From the NCBI RefSeq assembly GCF_040567655.1, contig NZ_JBEXAC010000002.1:1426001-1490000 (forward strand): a DNA stretch of 64,000 nucleotides, in the 5' to 3' direction. This stretch comes from Chitinophaga sp. H8. Lineage in GTDB: Bacteria; Bacteroidota; Bacteroidia; Chitinophagales; Chitinophagaceae. The notes under the pieces were generated by a model. That model saw only the letters and a program-made list of their open reading frames with translations, was not told where the DNA came from and made no database searches. Positions 43,404 to 51,357 of the stretch are shown here, in pieces. Positions within the stretch are counted from its first letter, which is position 1. Each line of letters opens with the position of its first letter. A program made the position numbers and the translations under genes.

Positions 43404-43444
43404 TTTGCTGTTTTAGATATTATTGTAACTTTGAATTACAAAGT
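43404..43444 (+). promoter_or_regulatory. Promoter with overlapping palindrome before the 43454 gene
   Basis: TTTG (43404-43407), an 18-base spacer and TAACTTTG (43426-43433) match the Bacteroidota -33/-7 pattern. The palindrome ACTTTG-AATTA-CAAAGT (43428-43444) overlaps the -7 box. A protein bound there would block the promoter. The same palindrome lies before creD. Confidence 0.65.
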
Positions 43445-43453
43445 GCTTTTTAT

Positions 43454-44116
43454 ATGAATGAGCAGCAACATCTGGAAACATTAAGTGATATAAGGCGGAT
43501 GATGGAACGGAGCAGCCGTTTTATCTCCCTTAGTGGGCTCAGTGGTATAAGTGCCGGTATTACTGCGCTGGCCGGAGGATATATAGCCTATACCTGGCTT
43601 ACAGCTTATTATACGAGATGGGAAGCTACCGGTGCCTTTAACCTGGCTGATTTTAAATTACTTAAAATAAAGTTGGTCATATTAGCCGGAGTAGTATTAG
43701 GAGTGGCTTTATGTGTAGGAACATTTTTTACCTGGCGGAGAGCGAGGCGGAATCAGTTACCTATCTGGGATGCTACTTCCAGAAAAGTGCTGATTAATGT
43801 AGCGATTCCGCTGGCGGCTGGTGGCGCTTTTATAGGCGGCTTGTTATATAACCACCTGGAGGGTATGGTAGCACCTACCTGCCTTGTTTTTTACGGGCTT
43901 GCCCTGGTAAATGCCAGTAAGTATACTTTATCAGATATACGTTATTTGGGGATCACCGAAATCATATTGGGTGTTATTAATCTTTTCTTTTTGAGAAGAG
44001 GGCTTTATTTTTGGCTGCTGGGCTTTGGTGTATTGCACATTATTTATGGCGCTTTGATGTGGTGGAAATATGAGCGGCAGCCCGCAGCGCACGATGCACG
44101 CCCAACTGCCAGCTAG
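43454..44116 (+). CDS. Six-helix integral membrane protein of unknown function
   Basis: 220 aa from ATG 43454 (MNEQQHLETLSDIRRMMERS), 10 bases after the palindrome. The frame is open much further upstream, but that part covers the promoter and the start of the divergent gene. Predicted membrane helices lie at about 25-45, 72-94, 112-133, 140-156, 165-181 and 184-203. The N-terminus is a charged amphipathic helix. No catalytic motif is visible. Position next to a winged-helix regulator and creD suggests one regulatory unit. The regulator gene starts 72 bases downstream. The function cannot be named. Confidence 0.8.
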   Translation: MNEQQHLETLSDIRRMMERSSRFISLSGLSGISAGITALAGGYIAYTWLTAYYTRWEATGAFNLADFKLLKIKLVILAGVVLGVALCVGTFFTWRRARRNQLPIWDATSRKVLINVAIPLAAGGAFIGGLLYNHLEGMVAPTCLVFYGLALVNASKYTLSDIRYLGITEIILGVINLFFLRRGLYFWLLGFGVLHIIYGALMWWKYERQPAAHDARPTAS

Positions 44117-44188
44117 TTTTTTGTATGTTGGGAAACAGGCAGATAGCAGTGAGTGTGTCTGCACTTGGTTTAAGAAAATTGTGATTTG

Positions 44189-44485
44189 ATGAACCCAATA
44201 GGTAACTTAAATAAAATATTTGACAGCCGCATAAGACTGGGGGTGATGAGCATTTTAATGGTCAACGATGAAGTGAACTTCAATGATCTGAAGCAGATGC
44301 TGGAGGTTACCGATGGCAATCTGGCCTCCCATCTGAATACATTGGAGGAAAATGGTTATCTGAAAGTATATAAGGGGTTTATCGGGCGTAAAACCAACAC
44401 GACCTATGCCATTACACCAGCAGGAGAAAAGGCATTCAAAGGTCATCTGGCAGCGCTGGAGAGCATGATCAAGTTTACCAAGTAA
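44189..44485 (+). CDS. Winged-helix transcriptional regulator (MarR/ArsR-like)
   Basis: 98 aa from ATG 44189, one codon after an in-frame TTG. The whole protein is one winged helix-turn-helix: FDSRIRLGVMSILMVNDEVN (helix 1), FNDLKQMLEVTDGNLASHLN (helices 2 and 3, recognition helix about 42-54) and LEENGYLKVYKGFIGRKTNT with the wing, then a C-terminal helix for dimer contacts. There are no cysteine metal sites, so a metal-sensing ArsR role is unlikely. Such regulators commonly accompany creD in Bacteroidota. The best candidate operator is ACTTTG-N5-CAAAGT at 43428 and 44502, either side of this gene. That link is inferred. Confidence 0.88.
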   Translation: MNPIGNLNKIFDSRIRLGVMSILMVNDEVNFNDLKQMLEVTDGNLASHLNTLEENGYLKVYKGFIGRKTNTTYAITPAGEKAFKGHLAALESMIKFTK

Positions 44486-44501
44486 TTTTTTTTGTCTTTA
44501 T

Positions 44502-44518
44502 ACTTTGAAACACAAAGT
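44502..44518 (+). promoter_or_regulatory. Palindromic operator candidate before creD
   Basis: ACTTTG-AAACA-CAAAGT is followed by GCTTTT, the same arrangement as at 43428-43444 followed by GCTTTT. A TAnnTTTG box is only approximate here (TATACTTTG). It lies 18 bases before the creD start. Confidence 0.6.
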
Positions 44519-44536
44519 GCTTTTAAATACATTACC

Positions 44537-45928
44537 ATGGAAATACCAGAAATTAAAGAAACCAAAGGCTTTCTCAGAAGATATGCCTATGCTGTAAAAG
44601 CCATTGTTATTGGCATACTTGTTTTAATGTTATTAATACCCACCGCGTTAATCCTGGGCATTATTTCAGAGCGGAAAGCTTTGCAGGATGAGGCTACTAC
44701 GGAGGTAAGTGCTAAATGGGCCAACGCACAACGGGTAGCTGGTCCGGTGCTGGTAGTACCTTATATTAAGGTTCCGGAGAATACAGCGGTAGTAAAGGGA
44801 CAGGAAGAAATAGCGTACGCTTATTTTTTACCTGATAAGCTGGTTATTAACGGGGAGCTGTTACCTGAAATCAGGAAAAGAGGTATTTATGAAGTGGCGG
44901 TGTATAATTCCCAGTTGAAATTGAATGGTACCTTTTCGCCTTTGGATGCCAGTAAACTGAGTGTACCATTGAACATGCTACAGTTCAATAAAGCTTTTTT
45001 AGCGGTTGGGCTGAGTGATATGCGTGGTATTGGAAATGAAGCGCAGGTAATGTGGAATGGAAAACCTTTTGTCTTTAATCCGGGAGCGGTTGCCAATGGG
45101 TTATTTACAACGGGGCTTCAGGCCGGTATACCAGTAGTTACTACTACGGATCAACCTGGTTCAGCGGGCAAGCAGGATGCCGGCCTGACCGGTAAGCTGG
45201 CTGAAGGGTATGAGTTTGAAATAACCCTTATGCTGAAGGGGTCTGAACAAATCTTCTTCACTCCTGTTGGCAAAACCACGCAGGTAAACCTTCAGTCGAA
45301 CTGGTCTAATCCAAGTTTTGCAGGCGCTTTCCTGCCTGACAAGCGGGAGATCACAGCAAAGGGTTTTACGGCCTCCTGGCAGGTGCTGGACCTGAACCGA
45401 ACTTTCCCGCAGCGCTGGGTAAGCGGGGATCCTTATGACATCAGCACTGCTGATTTTGGGGTAAAACTTTTTATGCCGGTAGATGGTTATCTGAAATCCA
45501 CCCGTGCGGTAAAATATGCGATCCTCATTATAGGACTTACTTTCCTGGTGTTTTATTTTATTGAATTGTTACAGCACCGGGCTGTGCATCCATTACAATA
45601 TATACTGATCGGCATAGCCTTATGCATATTCTACACCTTGCTCATCGCCCTGGCAGAGCAGCTGACTTTTAACCTGGCATATCTGGTAGCTACTGTACTC
45701 ACCCTGGGCCTGATCACCATGTATACTGCCAGTGTATTTAAAAGTTATCGTATGGGAATAGGTATTGGGAGTGTACTACTCTTGCTGTACAGTTTTATTT
45801 ATGTGATCATTCAGTCAGAAGATCAGGCATTATTAATGGGAAGCCTTGGCTTATTTATTATTCTGGCTATTGTGATGTATTTCAGCCGTAAAATCCGCTG
45901 GGATGCTTTAGGGGAGGAAGCCGCATAA
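44537..45928 (+). CDS. creD: CreD-like inner-membrane protein
   Basis: 463 aa from ATG 44537; the frame opens at 44492 but those residues cover the operator. An N-terminal membrane helix (about 20-42, VIGILVLMLLIPTALIL) is followed by the family block SERKALQDEATTEVSAKWA. A large periplasmic region comes next (about 50-310, with AYFLPDKLVINGELLPE and ITAKGFTASWQVLDLNRTFP). A cluster of about five helices forms the C-terminal third. In E. coli CreD is the inner-membrane product of the cre regulon and affects envelope integrity and colicin/beta-lactam responses. No creBC two-component genes are nearby; the one-domain regulator upstream replaces them here, by inference. Confidence 0.92.
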   Translation: MEIPEIKETKGFLRRYAYAVKAIVIGILVLMLLIPTALILGIISERKALQDEATTEVSAKWANAQRVAGPVLVVPYIKVPENTAVVKGQEEIAYAYFLPDKLVINGELLPEIRKRGIYEVAVYNSQLKLNGTFSPLDASKLSVPLNMLQFNKAFLAVGLSDMRGIGNEAQVMWNGKPFVFNPGAVANGLFTTGLQAGIPVVTTTDQPGSAGKQDAGLTGKLAEGYEFEITLMLKGSEQIFFTPVGKTTQVNLQSNWSNPSFAGAFLPDKREITAKGFTASWQVLDLNRTFPQRWVSGDPYDISTADFGVKLFMPVDGYLKSTRAVKYAILIIGLTFLVFYFIELLQHRAVHPLQYILIGIALCIFYTLLIALAEQLTFNLAYLVATVLTLGLITMYTASVFKSYRMGIGIGSVLLLLYSFIYVIIQSEDQALLMGSLGLFIILAIVMYFSRKIRWDALGEEAA

Positions 45929-45998
45929 GATTGGCCGGATTTTGGCTTAAATTGAACAAGATAAGCCGTTATAGCATAAAGATGGAAAAATATATAAT

Positions 45999-46370
45999 AT
46001 GTCTGGGGTAAACCGCTCTTATTTTAGTAAACGGGTGCAAAGTTTTGGGTATGCTTTCAGTGGTATAGGTGCCTTCCTGAAAAGTGAACCACATGCACGG
46101 ATACATGCCTTGGCCACGATACTGGTAATAGTTGCCGGCATATATTGCCATCTACCCGTTTTGCAGTGGATATTACTAACGATTGTAACAGGCCTGGTAT
46201 GGATAACAGAAATGCTGAATACGGTTGTTGAGAAAGTAATGGATCATGTGGCTCCGGAATACCATGAACGGGTAAAATGGATTAAAGACGTGGCTGCCGG
46301 CGCGGTGCTGGTAGCCGCGCTGGTAGCGCTTATCACCGGAGGGCTTGTATTTGTGCCTTATTTCTTATAG
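45999..46370 (+). CDS. Diacylglycerol/undecaprenol kinase family protein
   Basis: 123 aa with three membrane helices (about 36-52, 55-72 and 98-119), the size of DgkA-family kinases. The catalytic pattern is clear: HARIHALATI on the first helix, then WITEMLNTVVEKVMDH (Glu71, Asn74, Glu78, Asp82) and VKWIKDVAAGAVLVAA (Lys96, Asp97). In Gram-positive and Bacteroidota members the natural substrate is often undecaprenol rather than diacylglycerol, feeding undecaprenyl phosphate for wall synthesis; which applies here is not shown. A DUF1361 gene follows 15 bases downstream. Confidence 0.92.
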   Translation: MSGVNRSYFSKRVQSFGYAFSGIGAFLKSEPHARIHALATILVIVAGIYCHLPVLQWILLTIVTGLVWITEMLNTVVEKVMDHVAPEYHERVKWIKDVAAGAVLVAALVALITGGLVFVPYFL

Positions 46371-46385
46371 TATGAAAATTATTGA

Positions 46386-47075
46386 ATGAATATGAATTTG
46401 AATTTAAACAGGACCGCTGCGATAGTAAATGGCTGGATAGCCCGCAACAGGTTGCAATATACTTTGTGGGCCTCTACTTTATTCAGTCTTACTTTGTTAT
46501 GCTGCCGCATTTTGCATACGGGCAAAATGCAATACATCTCAATGGTCTGGAATTTGTTCCTGGCATTTATTCCTTACGCTATTACCCGGTATATGCTTAG
46601 CTGGAATTACCAGTTTAAAGCCACCTGGATATGGACGGTTTCTTTTTTGGTATGGCTGGCATTTTTACCCAATGCTCCTTATATCCTCACAGACCTGTTC
46701 CATTTGCCTAAAGGAGGCGCCCCTATGTGGTATGATTTATTTCTGCTGCTTTCATTTGCCTGGAACGGTTTGCTGATGGGATATCTCTCTATTTGTGAAA
46801 TGGAAAGCATGTGGCGTACAAGATATCCCAAATGGTCTGCTGCCCTGTTTGTTTTTCCGGTAATGTTTTTATGTGGTATGGGCGTGTATATAGGCCGTTT
46901 TATGCGATGGAACAGTTGGGATATTGTAACTAATCCGTTTGCATTGTTGACGGAAGTTGGAGATATTTTACTTCATCCGTGGGAGTTCCGTGCAGCGTGG
47001 GCATTTACGATTTGTATGGGTGTTTTTCTGAGCCTTGTTTATCCATTGATAAAAAAAATCCCGGGTCGTGTATGA
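46386..47075 (+). CDS. DUF1361 membrane protein
   Basis: 229 aa with six or seven membrane helices. The DUF1361 mark is VWLAFLPNAPYILTDLFHL near residue 90. Also conserved are WYDLFLLLSFAWNGLLMGY near 115 and GMGVYIGRFMRWNSWDI near 164. The second half keeps a WDIVTNP motif. The family has no known biochemical function. It is the last gene of the 45999-47075 pair, and its stop codon lies in the terminator hairpin. ATG 46386 or ATG 46392 could be the start. Confidence 0.9.
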   Translation: MNMNLNLNRTAAIVNGWIARNRLQYTLWASTLFSLTLLCCRILHTGKMQYISMVWNLFLAFIPYAITRYMLSWNYQFKATWIWTVSFLVWLAFLPNAPYILTDLFHLPKGGAPMWYDLFLLLSFAWNGLLMGYLSICEMESMWRTRYPKWSAALFVFPVMFLCGMGVYIGRFMRWNSWDIVTNPFALLTEVGDILLHPWEFRAAWAFTICMGVFLSLVYPLIKKIPGRV

Positions 47076-47089
47076 CCCGGGATTTTTTT
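47051..47089 (+). terminator. Terminator overlapping the end of the DUF1361 gene
   Basis: ATCCCGGGTC (47058-47067) pairs with GACCCGGGAT (47074-47083) around GTGTAT, and A and T runs extend the stem. The stop codon TGA (47073-47075) spans the loop and right arm, so the terminator's left arm is coding sequence. Confidence 0.93.
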
Positions 47090-47105
47090 ATTATTAGTTG
47101 AGAGA

Positions 47106-50100
47106 TTAGAAGTCTACTCCCAGTCCGAAGTACCAGATAGGGCTGCCTCGGAAGAAAGCTACAGCCGGCCAGCCGGCATCTACCCTGAGGAAATACCCTG
47201 CAATAGTAGTACGGGCGCCGAATCCATATCCTCCCACAAATGGTCCCAGGAAACCTTGTTTGATCTTGGTAGTTACCCCTGAGGATGGATCTGTATAAAT
47301 AGCATAATTCGCATCTTTAAAGCTTAGTTTCTGGTTCCAGGCAGTACCTATATCAATAAAGGTAGTTGTCTGGAAATTACGGAGGAATGCTGAGTTAATA
47401 GGCTTGTCGATAAAGGTGGCAAATACCGGTAAACGTAATTCTGTATTCAGTAACATCACGTTGTTTCCGTTCTTGATATTTTGTTTGTAGCCACGCATGT
47501 TTACCGCCAGTGTCTGGAACGCATAATTTTCGTTTGTGTTCACAGGTGTCTGGTGTATTTTAGGATTGAGCCAGTTATCAGTACCACCCAGGTAATAGAT
47601 CAGCTTACGGGAGCCCCAGGAGAGGTCGGCAGAGAACCGGGTAGCCCAGATGAAGTTCCGGTATATTTTAACATAATGCCGGGCATCAATCCCCATATTA
47701 TACATAAACCGTCCTTTAGGTGGCGGATTGTTAGGATTGTTGAATACATCTCCATAGTTACCGGATATTTGTCCGTTCAGGTCGCCATATATTTTGAATC
47801 TTGTACCGTTCCAGATATTGATGGCCGGGTTGATGGTATTGTCATGTACGTATTCCAATCTTAACAGTGCCCAGTTTTCTTTCAGATCAGGTACCCGTTT
47901 AAAAGGATCTATTGCCAGGAATACCATTCTGTCTGTCCGGATACCGGTTTGGATACGGATACTTCTAACCTGATCAAAAGGATAGCGGATATCCAGTTGG
48001 TACAGATTGGTTTTTTGTTTAACAGGAATTTCCACGCCTTCTCCTACAAAAGCGGCCCGGTCTACCTTACGGTAATAAGTCAGTTTATAATCGAACCGTT
48101 TTTTCAGATAGGCAAATGAGAAGAAGTATTCCGATCCGTCCAGGGAAGAAGGAACGCGGAAGCCGCCGCTGAATTTATAATCTTCAAACAGGTCGCTGAT
48201 GCCTATACGCACCAATCCATTTACGGGATCGGTAAGCCGGATAGGTCCACCCGGAGGGCCGGTATATGGCATGTATCTGTTAATCAGTACTGAGTTGTCA
48301 ATTTGTGCGATCAGATAATCTGAAGAGAATTTCAGTTTATACGGCAACAGTTTAGACCTTTTAAGAATAGGTTCCGGCTCAGGCTGATCAAAAGATGACA
48401 CATTGGATTTTGCAGTAGTATCTGCCGGCTCATTGCCAAACTCGCTCTGGAAGAAATCCGGATGTTTGACAGCAGTGTCTTTGGCACCACTGTTATAAGT
48501 TGGTAATCCTAGCCGCAGGCTGTCTTCATGCATTTGCCGTGCGCGGAAGCTGGTAGGGCGTGCATTTACATTCCGTTTACGTAAGGCAACGGTATCTATT
48601 TTCAGTTTATACAGCCGTTTATAATCGTTCATGGCGATTACCTCTGACACTTCTCCCTGGTCACCGGCAGCCCTTGATTCCTGAATGCCATACTGATAGT
48701 TAGTGATCGGAAATACATAGGTAGAGTCATTGGTAATACTTACCGCCTGTACGGAATCAGGCGCAGTAGTACCATAATCAGCCAGGGCAGAATCCAGCTC
48801 CAGCGGAGTTGGGTTGTGCAGGATTTCAGAACCGACAAAGAACAGGGAATCTATTCCCGCCCTTTCTGTTTTAAAGAAGCCGGCATATCTGTTACGGATT
48901 CCATTTTCATCAGATACGAATGTGAAATGGGTGGTATTGTATTGCACTGGTAATCGCGCATTACCGGTTTTCATGTTAGTTAGCTGGGTGATCTGTTTTT
49001 CAGAGCTCTTGTTCCAGTTATCTATCATGAAGATATTGTAATGACCATTAGGCAGTACGGTATCCCCGCTTTTGGCTTGAGGGGATGGCCGGTTGGATGC
49101 GTATATAATCCCACTTTTGCCTGGGAATGCTGCAAAAGAAGGTTCCAGATTATCATAGGAGTCGTTGGTAATCTGTTCTACCTTGTAATTGCTGATGCTA
49201 TATGTAAATATGTTGGTGTGTCCATTCTTGATTGCAGATAAGAGCAGGGTATTATCGAATTCGAAGAAGTACTTCATATCCACTACCCTGTCGAACTGTT
49301 TGAGGTCTTGTTTAATTGTTATTTTAGTAATGAGGTCGTAGATCAGGAGTTTGGTTTTCCCTTCATGTTCATAGATCACTGCCAGGCGGTTTCCTTTTTG
49401 GTTCCATGCCAGTAAGGGATAGTTGGGATCCAGCTGGTTGGCCAGTTGGCGTACCCCGCTCTTCAGAATAACGTGTGTGTTGTATCCATACTGAATTTGC
49501 ACACGGTATACCCCTTTCTTGAATTCTACCACTGCGTAGGAGTTATTTTTAGGATTAGCCTGGAAGCGGTAGAAGTCGGATTTATTGGTTTCCTTGGCAG
49601 TGATGGTACGGCCTTTGGTTACCTGTCGGCGGCGGCGGTTATCCTGCTGATACCTGCGCATGGTATACAGCATAAAGTCTTTGGTAGCATTTTTAGGGTT
49701 TTGATTCAGCACCTGTTCAAAGCCTTTCTTCAGCCCGCGGTTAATGCGTGAAATGTACATGAGGTAAGGCACTGCATCTTTACCGTATTTAGATTCCACA
49801 TAATACCAGAATGCGTGTCCTGCCAGCAGTGGGTGGTCATAAGCCAGTTGGTTAAAATTGCTGTATTTACCGGAAAGGATGATCGCTTTCATCGCCTCAT
49901 CATTCTTGGCATTCCAGTTTTCTGCTGCGTAGGCAATAAATCCGTCCGTGAACCATTTCGGAAAGTCTATTAATACAGCATTACCGGCAAATTCGCCAAT
50001 ATCTTCCCCAAATAATAAGGTTTCGAGCATTAGTCTGGCAATCCCTTGTCTGATCTGACGGTGGAGATTTTCATGGTCACCATCAAAGTATACAATCAGT

Positions 50101-50468
50101 TTATTACCTACCAGTTTGGTTACTCCCCCGGTATTCTGCCAGTCTACCCCGATGCCTATATTAGACTGTTTCATTTCACCGTAGCTGTTATAGACCACAA
50201 TATTGGTGCGCTGCCGGAAAGAAGTTTCCATAAACTGTTCCAGCTGGGGGAGTTCTTTTTCTGCCACCTGGGCCACATACTTCCCTAATTCCAGCCCGTT
50301 TTGGCTGAAATAGGTATTGAAATGCTTGCTTTGGTAGAACCTCCACTTGAAATTCTTATGCTGTACACGATTTTGTCCGAACTCCACGGTATTCGTCTGG
50401 GCCTGCGATACAATCGTTCCAAGTAATAGGGTACAGGTGAATAATAACCTGGTAGTAAATCGGTTCAT
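47106..50468 (-). CDS. Large TolB-like beta-propeller and outer-membrane barrel protein
   Basis: 1120 aa from the ATG at 50468 (MNRFTTRLLFTCTLLLGTIVSQAQ, a signal peptide); the 35 residues read from 50573 are not signal-like. Residues 35-260 resemble a peptidase-MA-like domain (FYQSKHFNTYFSQNG, FPKWFTDGFIAYAAENWN) but without a HExxH motif. Residues 300-520 form WD40-like/TolB propeller repeats (NPKNNSYAVVEFKKG, SGIIYASNRPSP). The C-terminal 370 residues are a beta barrel of the surface-antigen/BamA type, with KFSSDYLIAQIDNS and an aromatic end GLGVDF. It is probably an outer-membrane protein with a periplasmic propeller. The function is unknown. Confidence 0.82.
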   Translation of the reverse strand: MNRFTTRLLFTCTLLLGTIVSQAQTNTVEFGQNRVQHKNFKWRFYQSKHFNTYFSQNGLELGKYVAQVAEKELPQLEQFMETSFRQRTNIVVYNSYGEMKQSNIGIGVDWQNTGGVTKLVGNKLIVYFDGDHENLHRQIRQGIARLMLETLLFGEDIGEFAGNAVLIDFPKWFTDGFIAYAAENWNAKNDEAMKAIILSGKYSNFNQLAYDHPLLAGHAFWYYVESKYGKDAVPYLMYISRINRGLKKGFEQVLNQNPKNATKDFMLYTMRRYQQDNRRRRQVTKGRTITAKETNKSDFYRFQANPKNNSYAVVEFKKGVYRVQIQYGYNTHVILKSGVRQLANQLDPNYPLLAWNQKGNRLAVIYEHEGKTKLLIYDLITKITIKQDLKQFDRVVDMKYFFEFDNTLLLSAIKNGHTNIFTYSISNYKVEQITNDSYDNLEPSFAAFPGKSGIIYASNRPSPQAKSGDTVLPNGHYNIFMIDNWNKSSEKQITQLTNMKTGNARLPVQYNTTHFTFVSDENGIRNRYAGFFKTERAGIDSLFFVGSEILHNPTPLELDSALADYGTTAPDSVQAVSITNDSTYVFPITNYQYGIQESRAAGDQGEVSEVIAMNDYKRLYKLKIDTVALRKRNVNARPTSFRARQMHEDSLRLGLPTYNSGAKDTAVKHPDFFQSEFGNEPADTTAKSNVSSFDQPEPEPILKRSKLLPYKLKFSSDYLIAQIDNSVLINRYMPYTGPPGGPIRLTDPVNGLVRIGISDLFEDYKFSGGFRVPSSLDGSEYFFSFAYLKKRFDYKLTYYRKVDRAAFVGEGVEIPVKQKTNLYQLDIRYPFDQVRSIRIQTGIRTDRMVFLAIDPFKRVPDLKENWALLRLEYVHDNTINPAINIWNGTRFKIYGDLNGQISGNYGDVFNNPNNPPPKGRFMYNMGIDARHYVKIYRNFIWATRFSADLSWGSRKLIYYLGGTDNWLNPKIHQTPVNTNENYAFQTLAVNMRGYKQNIKNGNNVMLLNTELRLPVFATFIDKPINSAFLRNFQTTTFIDIGTAWNQKLSFKDANYAIYTDPSSGVTTKIKQGFLGPFVGGYGFGARTTIAGYFLRVDAGWPAVAFFRGSPIWYFGLGVDF

Positions 50469-50526
50469 ACAGAAAGTATTGATAATATTGTGTTCTGATT
50501 TAAAATTAGACAAAAATCGGGTAAGA

Positions 50527-51171
50527 ATGATTGAAATCCAACAATTCACCTTTAATCCATTCCAGGAAAACACTTATCTTCTTATTAACGGAAAAAGGGA
50601 GTGTATAATTATAGACCCTGGCTGTTATTTTGAAGAAGAGCGAAAGGAATTGCTCCTGTATATCGAAAAGGAGGGGTTAAAGGTTACAAGACTGCTGAAT
50701 ACGCACTGCCACCTGGACCACATTTTCGGGAATAAGCTGGTAGCTGTTACTTATGGAGTGGGGCTGGAAATTCATCGGGCGGATGAAATAGTACTGGTAC
50801 GTTCCCCTGAAGTAGGAGCTATGTATAATGTACGCTTTGAGCCGTCCCCTATGCCTTCGGCCTATCTGGAGGAGGGGGATAAGATCTCCTTTGGCGGGGT
50901 GGAGCTGGAAGTGATTTTTACACCAGGGCATTCGCCGGGAAGTGTATCTTTTTATTGCGCCGCGGAAAAGTTCCTGATTGGCGGAGATGTGTTGTTTTAT
51001 CAGAGTATTGGCCGTACGGACCTTCCGGGAGGTAACCATGCCACCCTGCTGGCCAGCATCCGGGAAAAGCTGTTTGTGCTGCCGGATGATACAAAGGTAT
51101 TGCCAGGGCATGGACCAGCTACTACCATCGGCTTTGAAAAACGGCACAACCCTTTTCTGAATGAAGTATAG
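50527..51171 (+). CDS. Metallo-beta-lactamase-fold hydrolase, glyoxalase II-like
   Basis: 214 aa from ATG 50527. Zinc-site residues of the family are all present: THCHLDH (59-65), His135 in FTPGHSPGSV, Asp154 in GGDVLF and His195 in LPGHGP. This is the YcbL branch of glyoxalase II-like hydrolases, which act on thioesters or related small molecules; the substrate is not known. The start TFNPFQENTYLL is typical of these short members. It is divergent from the TolB-like gene with only 58 bases between the two starts, so the promoters must overlap. Confidence 0.93.
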   Translation: MIEIQQFTFNPFQENTYLLINGKRECIIIDPGCYFEEERKELLLYIEKEGLKVTRLLNTHCHLDHIFGNKLVAVTYGVGLEIHRADEIVLVRSPEVGAMYNVRFEPSPMPSAYLEEGDKISFGGVELEVIFTPGHSPGSVSFYCAAEKFLIGGDVLFYQSIGRTDLPGGNHATLLASIREKLFVLPDDTKVLPGHGPATTIGFEKRHNPFLNEV

Positions 51172-51180
51172 GTAAAGAAA

Positions 51181-51349
51181 GGCTGGTATGTTGCTGCCTG
51201 ACCCAGGAGGCGTGGTTACAGCAACAGCCCAAAGGCTGATAGTAAAGTACCCCCGAAGGCATCTGGAGCATACCGGGAAGTAAATAAGTACCGAGGCATG
51301 CTAAATATAATGGCAGATACTACTCTGCTACTGTATTTAGCATGCCTCG
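51181..51349. other. Structured intergenic segment with several hairpins
   Basis: Between two convergent genes lie: GGCTG and TTGCTG (51181-51196) pairing with CAGCAACAGCC (51219-51229); an alternative hairpin CAGCC-CAAA-GGCTG (51225-51238); CCCG...CGGG in 51252-51277; and a 16-bp perfect stem starting CGAGGCATGCTAAATA (51292-51307) with 51334-51349, enclosing an inner 5-bp hairpin GCAGA/TCTGC. No T tract follows the last stem on either strand. It may be a terminator for both genes or a small RNA; neither is shown. Confidence 0.5.
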
Positions 51350-51357
51350 TTCATTCC

